64,000 nucleotides of DNA, from the NCBI RefSeq assembly GCF_000426545.1, contig NZ_AUFO01000020.1, positions 79,125 to 143,124 of the forward strand, written 5' to 3'. The stretch is from Paenibacillus massiliensis subsp. panacisoli DSM 21345. GTDB taxonomy: Bacteria > Bacillota > Bacilli > Paenibacillales > Paenibacillaceae. Both the position numbers and the translations under genes were made by a program. Shown in pieces: positions 11,075 through 19,948 of the stretch. Numbering within the stretch: position 1 is the first letter of the stretch; each line of letters opens with the position of its first letter. Under the pieces are notes generated by a model that did not search any database, had not been told where the DNA came from, and worked only from the letters and a program-made list of their open reading frames with translations.

Positions 11075-12235
11075 ATGAGCACAATAAATCGTTTATGGAC
11101 CAAGCCATTTGTTCTAATGACTGCTGCAAATCTGGCACTGTTTACCGCATTTTATATGCTCTATCCCACGATGCCAGCATTTATTAAGGAATTGAGTGGC
11201 GACGAGTCTCAGGTTGGCATGGTAGTGGGCGCTTTTGCGCTCTCTGCTGTGTTCTTCAGACCGCTTGTAGGTGGGCTGCTAGATCGTTATGGTAGACGTT
11301 TGTTTATTACGCTGGGGCTCATAGTGTTCGCTGTAACCATGTATATGTATAACTGGGTTGGAGGCATTCTGATGCTTATAGCACTCAGAATCCTTCATGG
11401 GCTCAGTTGGGCGTTTTCTACTACCGCAATGATTACTTCTGTGACAGATACAGTAGCTCCAGCAAGAAGAGGCGAGGGGTTAGGCTGGTTCAGCACGTCA
11501 ATGACGCTAGCTATGGCAGTAGGTCCGCTATTCGGGATCTGGGTTATCCAAATGCACTCTTACAGCATATTGTTTCTGTTAGGTCTGATCCTTTCTTCGA
11601 TTGCGTTGATCTTGACCATGAGTGCAAAGATCCCCTTCAACCCACAACCGAGCAAAGGCAAACTACAATTGTACGAAAAGTCAGTGTTACCTATCGCGGT
11701 AGCCGTCTTCTTTCTCTTCATCGCTTATGGTGGTGTTACCACTTTTATTCCTTTATTCGCTGATTCACTTCAGGTCAATTCCGGAGTATTCTTTCTAACG
11801 TTCGCTGCAGCGCTGGCATTGAGCCGCCCCATTACCGGGAAGCTTTCGGATCGATACGGGGAGCTATTCATACTTGCTCCTTCACTAGTAGTTACGATCA
11901 GTTCTTTAATTATGTTATTTGCTTCCAAAGGAACGGTGGGTATTGTGATATCAGCGGTCCTATATGGTATTGGCTTTGGATCGGCTCAGCCGGCATTCCA
12001 ATCAGCAACCTTACTGGTTGCACGTGCCGACCGTAAGGGAGTCGCCAATGCTACAATTACAACTGCTAACGATCTCGGGATCGGTCTCGGCTCGATTATA
12101 TTGGGCATGATTTCTCACTATGCCAGTTATCAGGCTTTATTTGTAGTCTGTGCATTGTCCGTCGGGCTATCCTTGATTCTTTATCTAGTATTTGTGAAGC
12201 CTATTTTAAGAACTAAGAAATATGCGGAAAAATGA
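11075..12235 (+). CDS. MFS transporter (12-helix drug/sugar efflux type)
   Basis: The 386-residue protein is hydrophobic throughout with about 12 transmembrane helices. The MFS motif A (GGLLDRYGRR) lies between helices 2 and 3, near residues 66-75, and a degenerate repeat (KLSDRYGE) marks the second half. The ATG follows a GAAGGGGGGA site 35 bases after bglH, so it could be read with the bgl genes, perhaps exporting aglycones (inference). It converges on a TetR gene. Substrate unknown. Confidence 0.85.
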   Translation: MSTINRLWTKPFVLMTAANLALFTAFYMLYPTMPAFIKELSGDESQVGMVVGAFALSAVFFRPLVGGLLDRYGRRLFITLGLIVFAVTMYMYNWVGGILMLIALRILHGLSWAFSTTAMITSVTDTVAPARRGEGLGWFSTSMTLAMAVGPLFGIWVIQMHSYSILFLLGLILSSIALILTMSAKIPFNPQPSKGKLQLYEKSVLPIAVAVFFLFIAYGGVTTFIPLFADSLQVNSGVFFLTFAAALALSRPITGKLSDRYGELFILAPSLVVTISSLIMLFASKGTVGIVISAVLYGIGFGSAQPAFQSATLLVARADRKGVANATITTANDLGIGLGSIILGMISHYASYQALFVVCALSVGLSLILYLVFVKPILRTKKYAEK

Positions 12236-12282
12236 TTGTCAGATTAAGCGGGTTACGATATGGAGCAGCTCCTTAGGAACAT

Positions 12283-12828
12283 TCAAAAATTCCTGTCCAA
12301 GATTTGTCCGGTTTGTTCGGCGATTACACGAGGGGGTACAGGCATGCCATTCTTGAACCACCATTCTACAGCTCCAACGACAGCAGCTCCAAAAAATTGA
12401 AGAATAATCTCTTCATTCAAGCCTTGATTGACTCCCTCGGAGGTATCGACCTCAACGCCATATTCCTGAACGACCAGATCAAGGAAGCGACTGCGGAAGT
12501 AGGCTGCGCTCTTTGTATTGAGCATGATCGAAAAGAATAGGTGATTGTTAGCAAAGTAATCAAACCAGACGTAATTTCCTTCTTTAAAGGTCATGTCAGC
12601 AGCAGAGTGGCATAGTTCACGGAGATTACTAATATGTTCTTCCACAATCTTATCGAGTAAATCATATTTATCCATATAGTGAAGATAGATGGTTCCTCGG
12701 TTCAGATTGGCTCTGTCAGATATATCTCTTATTGTTATTTCTTCAAAGTTTTTCTCAACCATAAGCTCAAGAATGGCCTTCTTGATCGCCTCTTGAGACT
12801 TAATAATTCGTCTGTCTATTTTTGTCAT
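12283..12828 (-). CDS. TetR/AcrR family regulator
   Basis: The 181-residue repressor has an N-terminal TetR helix-turn-helix (ITIRDISDRANLNRGTIYLH, then YMDKYDLLD) and a variable helical ligand domain. I chose the ATG at 12828 because GGAGGAG lies upstream of it; the reading frame extends further but has no better site. It resembles the second TetR at 53691-54242. It diverges from the tautomerase/quinone reductase/alcohol dehydrogenase genes and probably represses them and itself. Confidence 0.87.
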   Translation of the reverse strand: MTKIDRRIIKSQEAIKKAILELMVEKNFEEITIRDISDRANLNRGTIYLHYMDKYDLLDKIVEEHISNLRELCHSAADMTFKEGNYVWFDYFANNHLFFSIMLNTKSAAYFRSRFLDLVVQEYGVEVDTSEGVNQGLNEEIILQFFGAAVVGAVEWWFKNGMPVPPRVIAEQTGQILDRNF

Positions 12829-12949
12829 TGATAAGTCAGCTCCTCCGTTAGATAATCGGCAATTCCTTAGAATATGTTCATTAATCCACACATTGAGCGG
12901 ATTTGATTATTGAAAGAATAGGGTTTCTGTTTAGAATTATAAACATAAG

Positions 12950-12965
12950 TTGATTAAACAATCAA
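12950..12965. promoter_or_regulatory. Candidate TetR operator (inverted repeat)
   Basis: TTGATT AAAC AATCAA is a perfect 6-base inverted repeat with a 4-base centre, in the divergent region between the TetR gene and the tautomerase gene. The position suits an operator for both, but no binding data support it. Confidence 0.35.
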
Positions 12966-13020
12966 TGTTCATATTTGAGAGCTTAAGAAATGCAACATTA
13001 GATAAAAAGGAGACTATATC

Positions 13021-13263
13021 ATGCCAGTAATATCCATTGAAGCCCCTACATTAACAAAAGAGCAAAAGAGAATGTTGGTAAAGGAAATGACCACATCAGC
13101 TGCAAATATCATGAGCCTGCCAGAGCAAGCCTTTTTTGTTTTCATAAAGGAAAATGATAGAGATAACATTGGTGTTGCAGGAATGCTATTAGCTGATCGT
13201 GATGAGCAAAATTCGCCAGTTAGTGAACGGCCTCAACACACAAACGAATTGGAGAGAAGCTGA
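13021..13263 (+). CDS. 4-oxalocrotonate tautomerase-like protein
   Basis: The protein of 80 residues starts Met-Pro, so Pro2 would become the catalytic N-terminal proline after Met removal, the hallmark of the tautomerase superfamily. The fold pattern (VISIEAPTLTKEQKRMLVKE, later VFIKENDRDNIGVAG) matches the family; the C-terminal tail is a little longer than the usual 60-75. AAAAGGAG lies upstream. The quinone reductase gene begins two bases after its stop, so the two are co-transcribed, likely for detoxification of reactive carbonyls (inference). Confidence 0.8.
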   Translation: MPVISIEAPTLTKEQKRMLVKEMTTSAANIMSLPEQAFFVFIKENDRDNIGVAGMLLADRDEQNSPVSERPQHTNELERS

Positions 13264-13264
13264 A

Positions 13265-13813
13265 ATGAAAACACTTGTCCTTGTATTTCACCCTAATTTG
13301 GCAGCATCCCGTGTGAATCGACGTTTGACCGAAGAACTGGAGCAGCAAGGGACGGTTACAGTGCACCGGGTCTATGAAGCTTACCCCGATGAGAACATTG
13401 ATGTAGCGGCTGAGCAAAAATTACTTGAGCAGCATGACCGTGTCGTTCTTCAGTTTCCGTTCTATTGGTACAGCACACCTTCATTATTGAAGAAATGGGA
13501 GGACGCAGTCCTCACTTACGGCTGGGCGTATGGAAGTACAGGGAATAAGCTGCACGGCAAAGATTTGTTAATTGCAGTCTCCGTAGGCGCTGCCAAAGAA
13601 AACTATTCACCAGATGGAAATTTTAAACACACGATTCATGAACTGCTGAGACCTCTTCAGACCACGAGTAATATGATCGGCATGCGTTATCTGACTCCAT
13701 ACATTTTGTACGGTGTCATGCAGCACCTGTCGGATGAAGCCCTTGAGCAAAGTGCCAAAGACTATGCTACCTATATACAGAACACTGAGGTTGTACAGCT
13801 ATCCGTCAGATAA
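13265..13813 (+). CDS. Flavodoxin-fold NAD(P)H oxidoreductase (NQO/KefF/YwrO-like)
   Basis: The 182-residue protein begins LVLVFHPNLAASRVNRRL, the FMN phosphate-loop pattern of NAD(P)H:quinone oxidoreductases. It carries the typical QFPFYWYSTPSLLKKW and GWAYGSTGNKLHGK segments. The start at 13265 is set by GGAGAG upstream; a longer reading frame overlaps the tautomerase gene and is rejected. Family members perform two-electron reduction of quinones in the cytosol. It is the middle gene of the TetR-controlled module. Confidence 0.87.
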   Translation: MKTLVLVFHPNLAASRVNRRLTEELEQQGTVTVHRVYEAYPDENIDVAAEQKLLEQHDRVVLQFPFYWYSTPSLLKKWEDAVLTYGWAYGSTGNKLHGKDLLIAVSVGAAKENYSPDGNFKHTIHELLRPLQTTSNMIGMRYLTPYILYGVMQHLSDEALEQSAKDYATYIQNTEVVQLSVR

Positions 13814-13904
13814 CAATCAGTTACCGATATATAGTAGTTTGCTCAGATTGCATGAGCGGACAACCATCAATTGCAACTCATATGAAAGTAAAGGTGGAAC
13901 CCCT

Positions 13905-14942
13905 ATGATGAAAGCCAATATTATGTATGCCGCTGGGGATGTGCGTGTAGAAGAAATAGCTGTCCCGCAATTACAGCTTCCTACGGATGCCATCTTGAAG
14001 GTGGTTGCTGCGTGTATTTGCGGCAGTGATCTCCATCCATATCACAACATGCATGCCCATGAGCATGGTGAAGGTGAAGCTATGGGCCATGAGGTGATTG
14101 GAAGAATCGAAGAAATGGGTGAACAGGTCTCCGGCTTCAAGAAAGGCGATCTAGTCATCGTCCCCTTTGCAGTAGGAGACAACACTTGCCCATTCTGCGA
14201 GGAAGGCTTAATGACTTCTTGTGTGCACGGGAGCTTCATGACAGGCTGTCAGGCGGAGTATGTTCGAGTGCCTCAGGCACAAGGAAGCATGTTCAAGCTA
14301 CCTGATCATATTGATGAGAATTCTCCGTTGTTGCCGTCGCTGCTAACTTTGTCTGATGTGTATGGTACAGGCTATCATGCTGCTGTCATGGGCGGAGTCA
14401 ATGAAAGTACAACAGTAACTGTGATCGGTGATGGAGCTGTCGGTCTGCTTGCCGTTCTCTCTGCGAAGAAGCTTGGCGCGAAGAAAATCATTCTCATGGG
14501 TCGCCATAAGAAGCGGACAGATCTTGGTATTGAATTCGGAGCCACGGATGTCATATCTGAACGTGGAGAAGAAGGCATCGCGAAAGTCAAGGAACTGACG
14601 AATGGTGAAGGAACGCATGTCGTACTGGAATGTGTTGGGCTGATGTCTGCCTATGAAATGAGTCTTGGAGCCGTTCGTGCTGGTGGAGTTATCAGTCGTG
14701 TAGGAGTACCTCAATACGAGGATGCTCCGGTTGGTTTTACAAGTCTGTTCGGACGTAATATTACCCTTAGAGGTGGTCCAGCGCCGACTCGTGCGTACAT
14801 GGAAGTATTGTTGCCAGATATTCTGGATGGAAGCCTTGAGCCTGGTCGCGTCTTTGACGTAACCGTTGATCTTGACGGCGTTCCTGAGGGATACCGTGCG
14901 ATGGATAATCGCGAGGCTCTCAAAGTATTGATCAGACCTTAA
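13905..14942 (+). CDS. Zinc-dependent alcohol dehydrogenase (MDR family)
   Basis: The 345-residue medium-chain dehydrogenase has catalytic-zinc ligands Cys39 (ICGSD) and His62-Glu63 (GHE) and a Rossmann segment VTVIGDGAVGLLAV. In the structural-zinc lobe (TCPFCEEGLMTSC) three cysteines remain and the first is replaced by Asp, so that site is atypical. Start codons ATGATG follow AAAGGTGG. It is the last gene of the tautomerase/quinone reductase module and is followed by a terminator. It likely reduces aldehydes or oxidises alcohols with NAD(P); substrate unknown. Confidence 0.87.
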   Translation: MMKANIMYAAGDVRVEEIAVPQLQLPTDAILKVVAACICGSDLHPYHNMHAHEHGEGEAMGHEVIGRIEEMGEQVSGFKKGDLVIVPFAVGDNTCPFCEEGLMTSCVHGSFMTGCQAEYVRVPQAQGSMFKLPDHIDENSPLLPSLLTLSDVYGTGYHAAVMGGVNESTTVTVIGDGAVGLLAVLSAKKLGAKKIILMGRHKKRTDLGIEFGATDVISERGEEGIAKVKELTNGEGTHVVLECVGLMSAYEMSLGAVRAGGVISRVGVPQYEDAPVGFTSLFGRNITLRGGPAPTRAYMEVLLPDILDGSLEPGRVFDVTVDLDGVPEGYRAMDNREALKVLIRP

Positions 14943-14968
14943 GTGGCAGAGGCCACTTGATTAGTGGG

Positions 14969-14994
14969 GCCTGCGTATGCAGGCTCTTTTTATT
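14969..14994 (+). terminator. Rho-independent terminator after the alcohol dehydrogenase
   Basis: GCCTGC GTAT GCAGGC is a perfect 6-base-pair stem with a tetraloop, followed by TCTTTTTATT. It ends the tautomerase-dehydrogenase transcript. Confidence 0.75.
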
Positions 14995-15152
14995 GACGGG
15001 AAGTGAACACCATCGGATCGTATACTGCTACTCATGTGTCTTATTGCTCAAGGAATTGCTATCTGAAATACCTACAGCACTAAGCCTTGCTAGAAGGAAT
15101 GCATCCGGGTGTAAGTCTGTAAGTAATGACCATAGCGAAACGGGGGATTAGA

Positions 15153-16007
15153 TTGTCATTGATTGACCAACAAATATTGACCGGAGAACGTGCCCTATTC
15201 AAAAGTAAGGATTTAACCATAACGAATTCTGTATTCACTGACGGTGAGTCCCCATTGAAGGAAAGTAGTAACATCATTATTGAGCATAGTATTTTCAAGT
15301 GGAAGTATCCACTCTGGTACTGTAATCACGTTACACTAATGAACAGTACACTGCTGGAGATGGCACGATCGGGTATATGGTATACACATCATATTTCGAT
15401 CAGTGATAGTGTCCTTGAGGCGCCGAAGAGCTTTCGGCGTGCAAGCCATATTCGACTAACCCATGTAGATTTGCCCAATGCGCAGGAGACCCTTTGGCAA
15501 TGTAAAGATATCTATCTAAACCATGTGACTGCCCGTGGGGATTACTTTGGTATGAACAGCGAGAACATCTTCATTGATGATTTTACGCTAGTTGGAAATT
15601 ATGCGTTTGATGGGGCCAAGAATATGGAGATTCGAAACGCAAGACTCATTTCCAAAGACGCCTTCTGGAACTGTGAGAATGTCACCGTGTATGATTCCGT
15701 GATTATAGGAGAATATCTCGGCTGGAACTCCAGAAATATCAAGTTTGTCAATTGCAGAATTGAGAGTAACCAGGGCATGTGCTACATGGACCAGTTAACG
15801 ATTGAGAACGGAACGATTATCAACACAGACCTGGCATTTGAATATTCAGCCATTCAGGTAGAAGCTACAACAGAACTCTTAAGTGTGAAGAATCCATTAG
15901 CCGGAAGCATTAAGGCGAAGAATATACGAGAGCTCATTCTTGATGATCCCGAGATTATAGCAGACTCGACACAATATGACCTAACGGATCGGGTGAAAGC
16001 TACATGA
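15153..16007 (+). CDS. DUF3737 family protein (right-handed beta-helix-like repeats)
   Basis: About 284 residues made of repeated short strands with Asn/Asp turns (NSVFTDGE, HSIFKWKYPLWYC, NSTLLEMARSGIWY). This is the pattern of the DUF3737 family, which looks like a pentapeptide/beta-helix fold. A TTG at 15153 follows GGGGGA; an ATG at 15126 lacks a site. Its stop overlaps the PatB start (ATGA at 16004), so the two are translationally coupled. In Firmicutes DUF3737 genes often sit beside MalY/PatB lyases. Biochemical function is unknown. Confidence 0.75.
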   Translation: MSLIDQQILTGERALFKSKDLTITNSVFTDGESPLKESSNIIIEHSIFKWKYPLWYCNHVTLMNSTLLEMARSGIWYTHHISISDSVLEAPKSFRRASHIRLTHVDLPNAQETLWQCKDIYLNHVTARGDYFGMNSENIFIDDFTLVGNYAFDGAKNMEIRNARLISKDAFWNCENVTVYDSVIIGEYLGWNSRNIKFVNCRIESNQGMCYMDQLTIENGTIINTDLAFEYSAIQVEATTELLSVKNPLAGSIKAKNIRELILDDPEIIADSTQYDLTDRVKAT

Positions 16008-17191
16008 TGTTTGATTTTGATAAAATGACGGAGCGATCCGGAACCAACTCATATAAATGGGATATTGCATCCGGTGAATTACCCATGTGGGTAGCAGACA
16101 TGGATTTTGAGACTTCATCTGCCGTAATCACGGCTATGCAAAAAAGACTAGATCATCACATCTTCGGCTATACTTCTGTACCAGATGGCTATTATGAGGC
16201 TGTAGCGCAATGGTGGGCCAATAGACATCAATTCAAGGTGCAAAAAGATTGGATTATGTTCTGTACGGGGGTTGTACCCGCGATCTCCTCCATTGTACGC
16301 AAAATGACGAAGATGAACGAAAAAATACTGGTAATGGCTCCTGTATATAATATTTTCTATAATTCCATCCTAAATAACCAACGTGAGCCGATCGTAAGCA
16401 ATCTACTCTACCAGAATGGTGAGTATGCCATTGACTGGGAGGATCTTGAAGTGAAGTTGTCTGACCCTGATACAACACTAATGATCTTCTGTAATCCTCA
16501 CAATCCGATCGGGAAGGTATGGGACCGAGCAATCTTAGAACGGATCGGGCAGTTATGCATCAAGCACCATGTTCTGATTGTTTCGGATGAGATTCATTGC
16601 GACTTAACACATCCTGGCTTCAAGTATGTGCCTTTTGCTGCGGTCTCTGAAGAGATCGCGAACCATTCTATTACCTGCGTCGCTCCAACCAAGACCTTTA
16701 ATCTGGCTGGAATTCAGACTTCAAGCATCATTATACCGAATCCTGAAATATGGGCTCTGGTTCGGCGGGGAATCAATACGGACGAGGTTGCAGAGCCTAA
16801 CGTATTTGCCGTGGAAGCGGCCATAGCGGCCTTTACAAAAGGAGAACCTTGGCTTGAAGCGTTATTAAGTTATCTGATGAGGAACAAGCAGCTGCTTGAA
16901 CAGTTTATCCAACACGAAATACCGGAACTTCAGGTTATCTCCTCGGAAGCTACGTATTTGGCTTGGATTGATTGTAGCTCCATTACACAGGACACCGAGG
17001 ATCTATGCGAGTTTATTCGAAAAAAAACCGGCTTATATGTGTCAAAGGGTGGTATATTTGGTGGCAATGGTGATCATTTTATACGCTTAAATTATGCTTG
17101 TCCTGCCGCAAGGCTGGAAGAAGGGCTGCAGAGGTTGAAGAGAGGAATCCACGCATACCAGGTCAATAAACAGAGGCTAATACGTCCATAA
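16004..17191 (+). CDS. patB: PatB/MalY-type pyridoxal-phosphate C-S lyase (cystathionine beta-lyase)
   Basis: The 395-residue class I/II aminotransferase-fold protein has the PLP lysine in APTKTFNLAG, the cofactor-binding Asp/His in SDEIHCDL, and the MalY-type N-terminus (LPMWVADMDFETS). These enzymes split cystathionine or cysteine S-conjugates to thiols, pyruvate and ammonia in the cytosol. Length is normal. It is coupled to the DUF3737 gene and followed by a transporter gene about 100 bases on. The exact substrate (cystathionine or S-conjugate) is uncertain. Confidence 0.85.
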   Translation: MMFDFDKMTERSGTNSYKWDIASGELPMWVADMDFETSSAVITAMQKRLDHHIFGYTSVPDGYYEAVAQWWANRHQFKVQKDWIMFCTGVVPAISSIVRKMTKMNEKILVMAPVYNIFYNSILNNQREPIVSNLLYQNGEYAIDWEDLEVKLSDPDTTLMIFCNPHNPIGKVWDRAILERIGQLCIKHHVLIVSDEIHCDLTHPGFKYVPFAAVSEEIANHSITCVAPTKTFNLAGIQTSSIIIPNPEIWALVRRGINTDEVAEPNVFAVEAAIAAFTKGEPWLEALLSYLMRNKQLLEQFIQHEIPELQVISSEATYLAWIDCSSITQDTEDLCEFIRKKTGLYVSKGGIFGGNGDHFIRLNYACPAARLEEGLQRLKRGIHAYQVNKQRLIRP

Positions 17192-17288
17192 ATATGGTCA
17201 CGGTGAGATACTATGGAACAGTAATTTCTATCTGAATGAACTACATTGATAATACTGAATTGTCTCGAATATAAGGAGTGAAGTTCTG

Positions 17289-18233
17289 TTGTTAGCCATG
17301 ATTCTTGCTGTGGGAATCGGAGCTAGTCTTGCGGTTCAAACGGCGATCAATGCCCAGTTGCGAACATATGTCATATCGCCATTTTTAGCCTCCATGATTT
17401 CCTTTGCTATAGCCGCCATCTTTCTTAGCGCCGCCACGTTACTTACTGGCTCCTCATTGAGTGTGCCCCTAGAGATCTTCACTAGAGAACCCGGCTGGAT
17501 TTGGCTTGGGGGCTTGTGTGGCGTCATTGGCCTGACTACGAACATTCTTTTGTTTCCTAAGCTGGGAAGTGTCCAAACGGCGGTTATACCCATTTTGGGG
17601 ATGACGCTGATGAGTATGCTGATTGATCACTATGGATGGTTCCATTCCATTTCGCAGCCTTTTGGATCCACTCGTACCATGGGCATCACATTGGTTTTGT
17701 TAGGCGTTTTTCTGGCAATAGCTGCACAGGATGTGCTACGTACACGCCGTTTCTCCAAAGCAACGAATAGCACGAATCAGGTAAGTCAATGGATATGGCG
17801 CATGGTGGGCATCGGTGCGGGTATGCTGATGTCTGTCCAAATCGCCGTTAATGGTCAGTTGGGAAGAGTGCTGGATTCACCGTTTCATGCAGCATTTGTA
17901 TCATTCTTCGTTGGTAGTATTACATTGATTCTCGTAGTGGCTCTTAGAGATCGTTCTTATACGAATGTAAAGGAACCCATTAGACAATTCGCTCCTTGGT
18001 GGGTGTGGATTGGCGGAATACTAGGAGGAACCTACGTACTGATTAACGTATTTCTGGTCAATCAACTTGGTACAGGTCAGACCGTGATTCTTGCTTTATT
18101 AGGGCAAATCATCGGCAGCCTATTCGTGGAGCAATTCGGTCTGCTGCGATCTGTAAAAAATCGAATACAGCCCATACAGATTGTTGGAATCCTTGTTATG
18201 CTGGCTGGTGTAGTGCTGATAAGGATGTTTTAA
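17289..18233 (+). CDS. DMT family transporter (DUF606/YdcZ type)
   Basis: This protein of 314 residues has ten predicted helices arranged as an internal duplication. VQTAINAQLRTYVISPFLAS near the start and VQIAVNGQLGRVLDSPFHAA after about residue 180 are repeats of the DUF606 unit. The TTG start follows AAGGAG. It is an inner-membrane small-molecule exporter or importer of unknown substrate. It lies after patB, which may hint at amino-acid or thiol export (inference only), and ends at a strong terminator. Confidence 0.82.
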   Translation: MLAMILAVGIGASLAVQTAINAQLRTYVISPFLASMISFAIAAIFLSAATLLTGSSLSVPLEIFTREPGWIWLGGLCGVIGLTTNILLFPKLGSVQTAVIPILGMTLMSMLIDHYGWFHSISQPFGSTRTMGITLVLLGVFLAIAAQDVLRTRRFSKATNSTNQVSQWIWRMVGIGAGMLMSVQIAVNGQLGRVLDSPFHAAFVSFFVGSITLILVVALRDRSYTNVKEPIRQFAPWWVWIGGILGGTYVLINVFLVNQLGTGQTVILALLGQIIGSLFVEQFGLLRSVKNRIQPIQIVGILVMLAGVVLIRMF

Positions 18234-18321
18234 GTCAGGCTGGGGCTTTCCGTTACAACTCCTGCCAGTACAAATGCAATTGACCCCTTTGCCAGTTCTA
18301 TGTTGATCTGAACGGAGATGT

Positions 18322-18360
18322 AGACCTATGTGTGCACTTTGCATACATAGGTCTTTTTTG
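18322..18360 (+). terminator. Strong rho-independent terminator
   Basis: AGACCTATGTGTGCA pairs with TGCATACATAGGTCT across a three-base loop (15 pairs, one wobble) and runs into six Ts. It closes the DUF606 transporter transcript. The rest of the gap to 18516 shows nothing else that I recognise. Confidence 0.85.
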
Positions 18361-18515
18361 GGATGCGCATCTACATTTCAGCGCTAAATATGCCTAAGAC
18401 ATCTCAGCACTAGCCTATACACATCTCGAGCCTATTACATAGGCTATATGGAGTCAGCCCAATTGTTCACGAGCAGACATGGATGGTTACTTAATCTAAG
18501 GAGTTGAGTAGATCG

Positions 18516-19862
18516 GTGAGTTCACAAAAGAGGCTAACGGGGCGAGTTATTTTCAAGGGGGACCCTGGGTACGAAAGGGCGCGTAAGAACTGGGACCCAC
18601 ATACAGACAGATTCCCCAAAGTATTTGTGTTCGCTCAGCAGACAAAGGATGTAGCGAACGCCATAAGCTGGGCACGTCATAACAAGGTTCCGATTCGTCC
18701 AAGAAGCGGGAGACACGCATTAGAGACTAACCTGTCACAGGTTAATGGTGGGATCGTCATTGACGTTAGCGAAATGAAGAAAATAAAGCTAAACAAAAAA
18801 AGCGGAACGGTTGTTGTGGAGACGGGTAATCGGGTGGGAAGAATCGTAGATGCGCTTGCGAAGCAAGGGTTCATGGCCCCATTCGGTGACAGCCCAACGG
18901 TCGGCATCGGCGGAATTACGCCTGGCGGAGGCATCGGCCCGCTACAAAGAACCATCGGTCTGATCAGCGATAACCTGCTGGAGCTTGAAATGGTTGATGC
19001 CAAAGGACGGGTTATTCGTGCGAACAAAAAACAAAATTCTGATCTTCTGTGGGCCACACGAGGCGGCGGAGGCGGTAACTTCGGTGTATATACCAAATAT
19101 AAGTTCAAGGTGCGACGCGCTCCAGCTAAGGCGACTGTATTCCGCATTACCTGGCCATGGGCACAATTCGAGAAGGTCGTGAAGAAATGGCAGGTTTGGG
19201 CACCGAATGCCAGTACCAAGCTAGGGAGTGAACTAAGCGTTGGTCCCAAAAAAGGTGGAAACGTCAGCATGCTGGGGCTGTATCTCGGATCAAAAAGTGA
19301 GGCTCTTCGGCAGTTGGCACCCATTCTTAGTGTAGGGACACCAACTCAGAAAACTATTGAGTACCTTCCATACACGCAAGTCACAAAGTTTATGCTGGCT
19401 CCGGACCCTGTGCTTACACAAAGGTTCAGCAATCAGTTCTCCAGCGGCTTTGGTCGACGTCCATTCCCTGAAAAAGCCTTCAAAGCCATGCGTGAATTCC
19501 TGGAAAAGGCGGAGGGAGGTACACCAGCGGGCTTCTACTTCTTGAATTGGGGTGGGGCTGTCAGTCGGGTTGCACCACAAGCCACGGCATTCTACTGGAG
19601 AAAGGCTGATTACTATGTTGAATGGAACAGCTCGTGGGTGAAGCCATCCCATGCAGCCAGAAATATCGCTTTGACCCGAAGCACGAGAAAGAAACTGGAG
19701 CCTTATATAGTAGGCTCGTATATCAACGTACCAGACCAAGGCATTACATGCTCCGGACCGGTCTATTACGGAAAGAACTATGCCAGACTGAGAAAAGTTA
19801 AAGCGAAGTACGATCCGCAAAATGTATTCAACAACCCGCAAAGCATTTCGCCAGCCCAATAA
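18516..19862 (+). CDS. FAD-linked oxidase with BBE domain (berberine-bridge/hexose-oxidase type)
   Basis: The 448-residue flavoprotein has a PCMH FAD-binding half with PRSGRHALE (His for 8-alpha-histidyl FAD) and the glycine-rich VGIGGITPGGGIG. A C-terminal BBE motif reads YYGKNYARLRKVKAKYDPQNVF. No Cys is present in the glycine-rich loop, so single covalent linkage is expected. GTG at 18516 lies 12 bases after AAGGAG; a TTG directly abutting the site is not usable. There is no signal peptide. Bacterial relatives oxidise sugars or small alcohols with O2; substrate unknown. Confidence 0.85.
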   Translation: MSSQKRLTGRVIFKGDPGYERARKNWDPHTDRFPKVFVFAQQTKDVANAISWARHNKVPIRPRSGRHALETNLSQVNGGIVIDVSEMKKIKLNKKSGTVVVETGNRVGRIVDALAKQGFMAPFGDSPTVGIGGITPGGGIGPLQRTIGLISDNLLELEMVDAKGRVIRANKKQNSDLLWATRGGGGGNFGVYTKYKFKVRRAPAKATVFRITWPWAQFEKVVKKWQVWAPNASTKLGSELSVGPKKGGNVSMLGLYLGSKSEALRQLAPILSVGTPTQKTIEYLPYTQVTKFMLAPDPVLTQRFSNQFSSGFGRRPFPEKAFKAMREFLEKAEGGTPAGFYFLNWGGAVSRVAPQATAFYWRKADYYVEWNSSWVKPSHAARNIALTRSTRKKLEPYIVGSYINVPDQGITCSGPVYYGKNYARLRKVKAKYDPQNVFNNPQSISPAQ

Positions 19863-19867
19863 AGCTT

Positions 19868-19907
19868 GATGTTGTGGATGGGGAATCCTCCAGCCATCCA
19901 CAACATC
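19868..19907. terminator. Long inverted repeat between convergent genes
   Basis: GATGTTGTGGATGG and CCATCCACAACATC form a perfect 14-base-pair stem with a 12-base loop. There is no clear T tract on either side. It lies between the convergent FAD oxidase and pectate lyase genes, so a bidirectional transcription stop is the likely role. Confidence 0.55.
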
Positions 19908-19948
19908 ATTAAGACAGCATGTTCAACAGGTCTAACCCTTTTGAATCA

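Noticed and set aside
12829..12891. Longer N-terminus for the TetR protein at 12283
   Set aside because: The GGAGGAG site supports the downstream ATG at 12828, and the extra residues are not TetR-like.
18677..19324. Long reverse-strand frame inside the FAD oxidase gene
   Set aside because: It is the antisense of a clear flavoprotein gene and its composition is that of a shadow frame.
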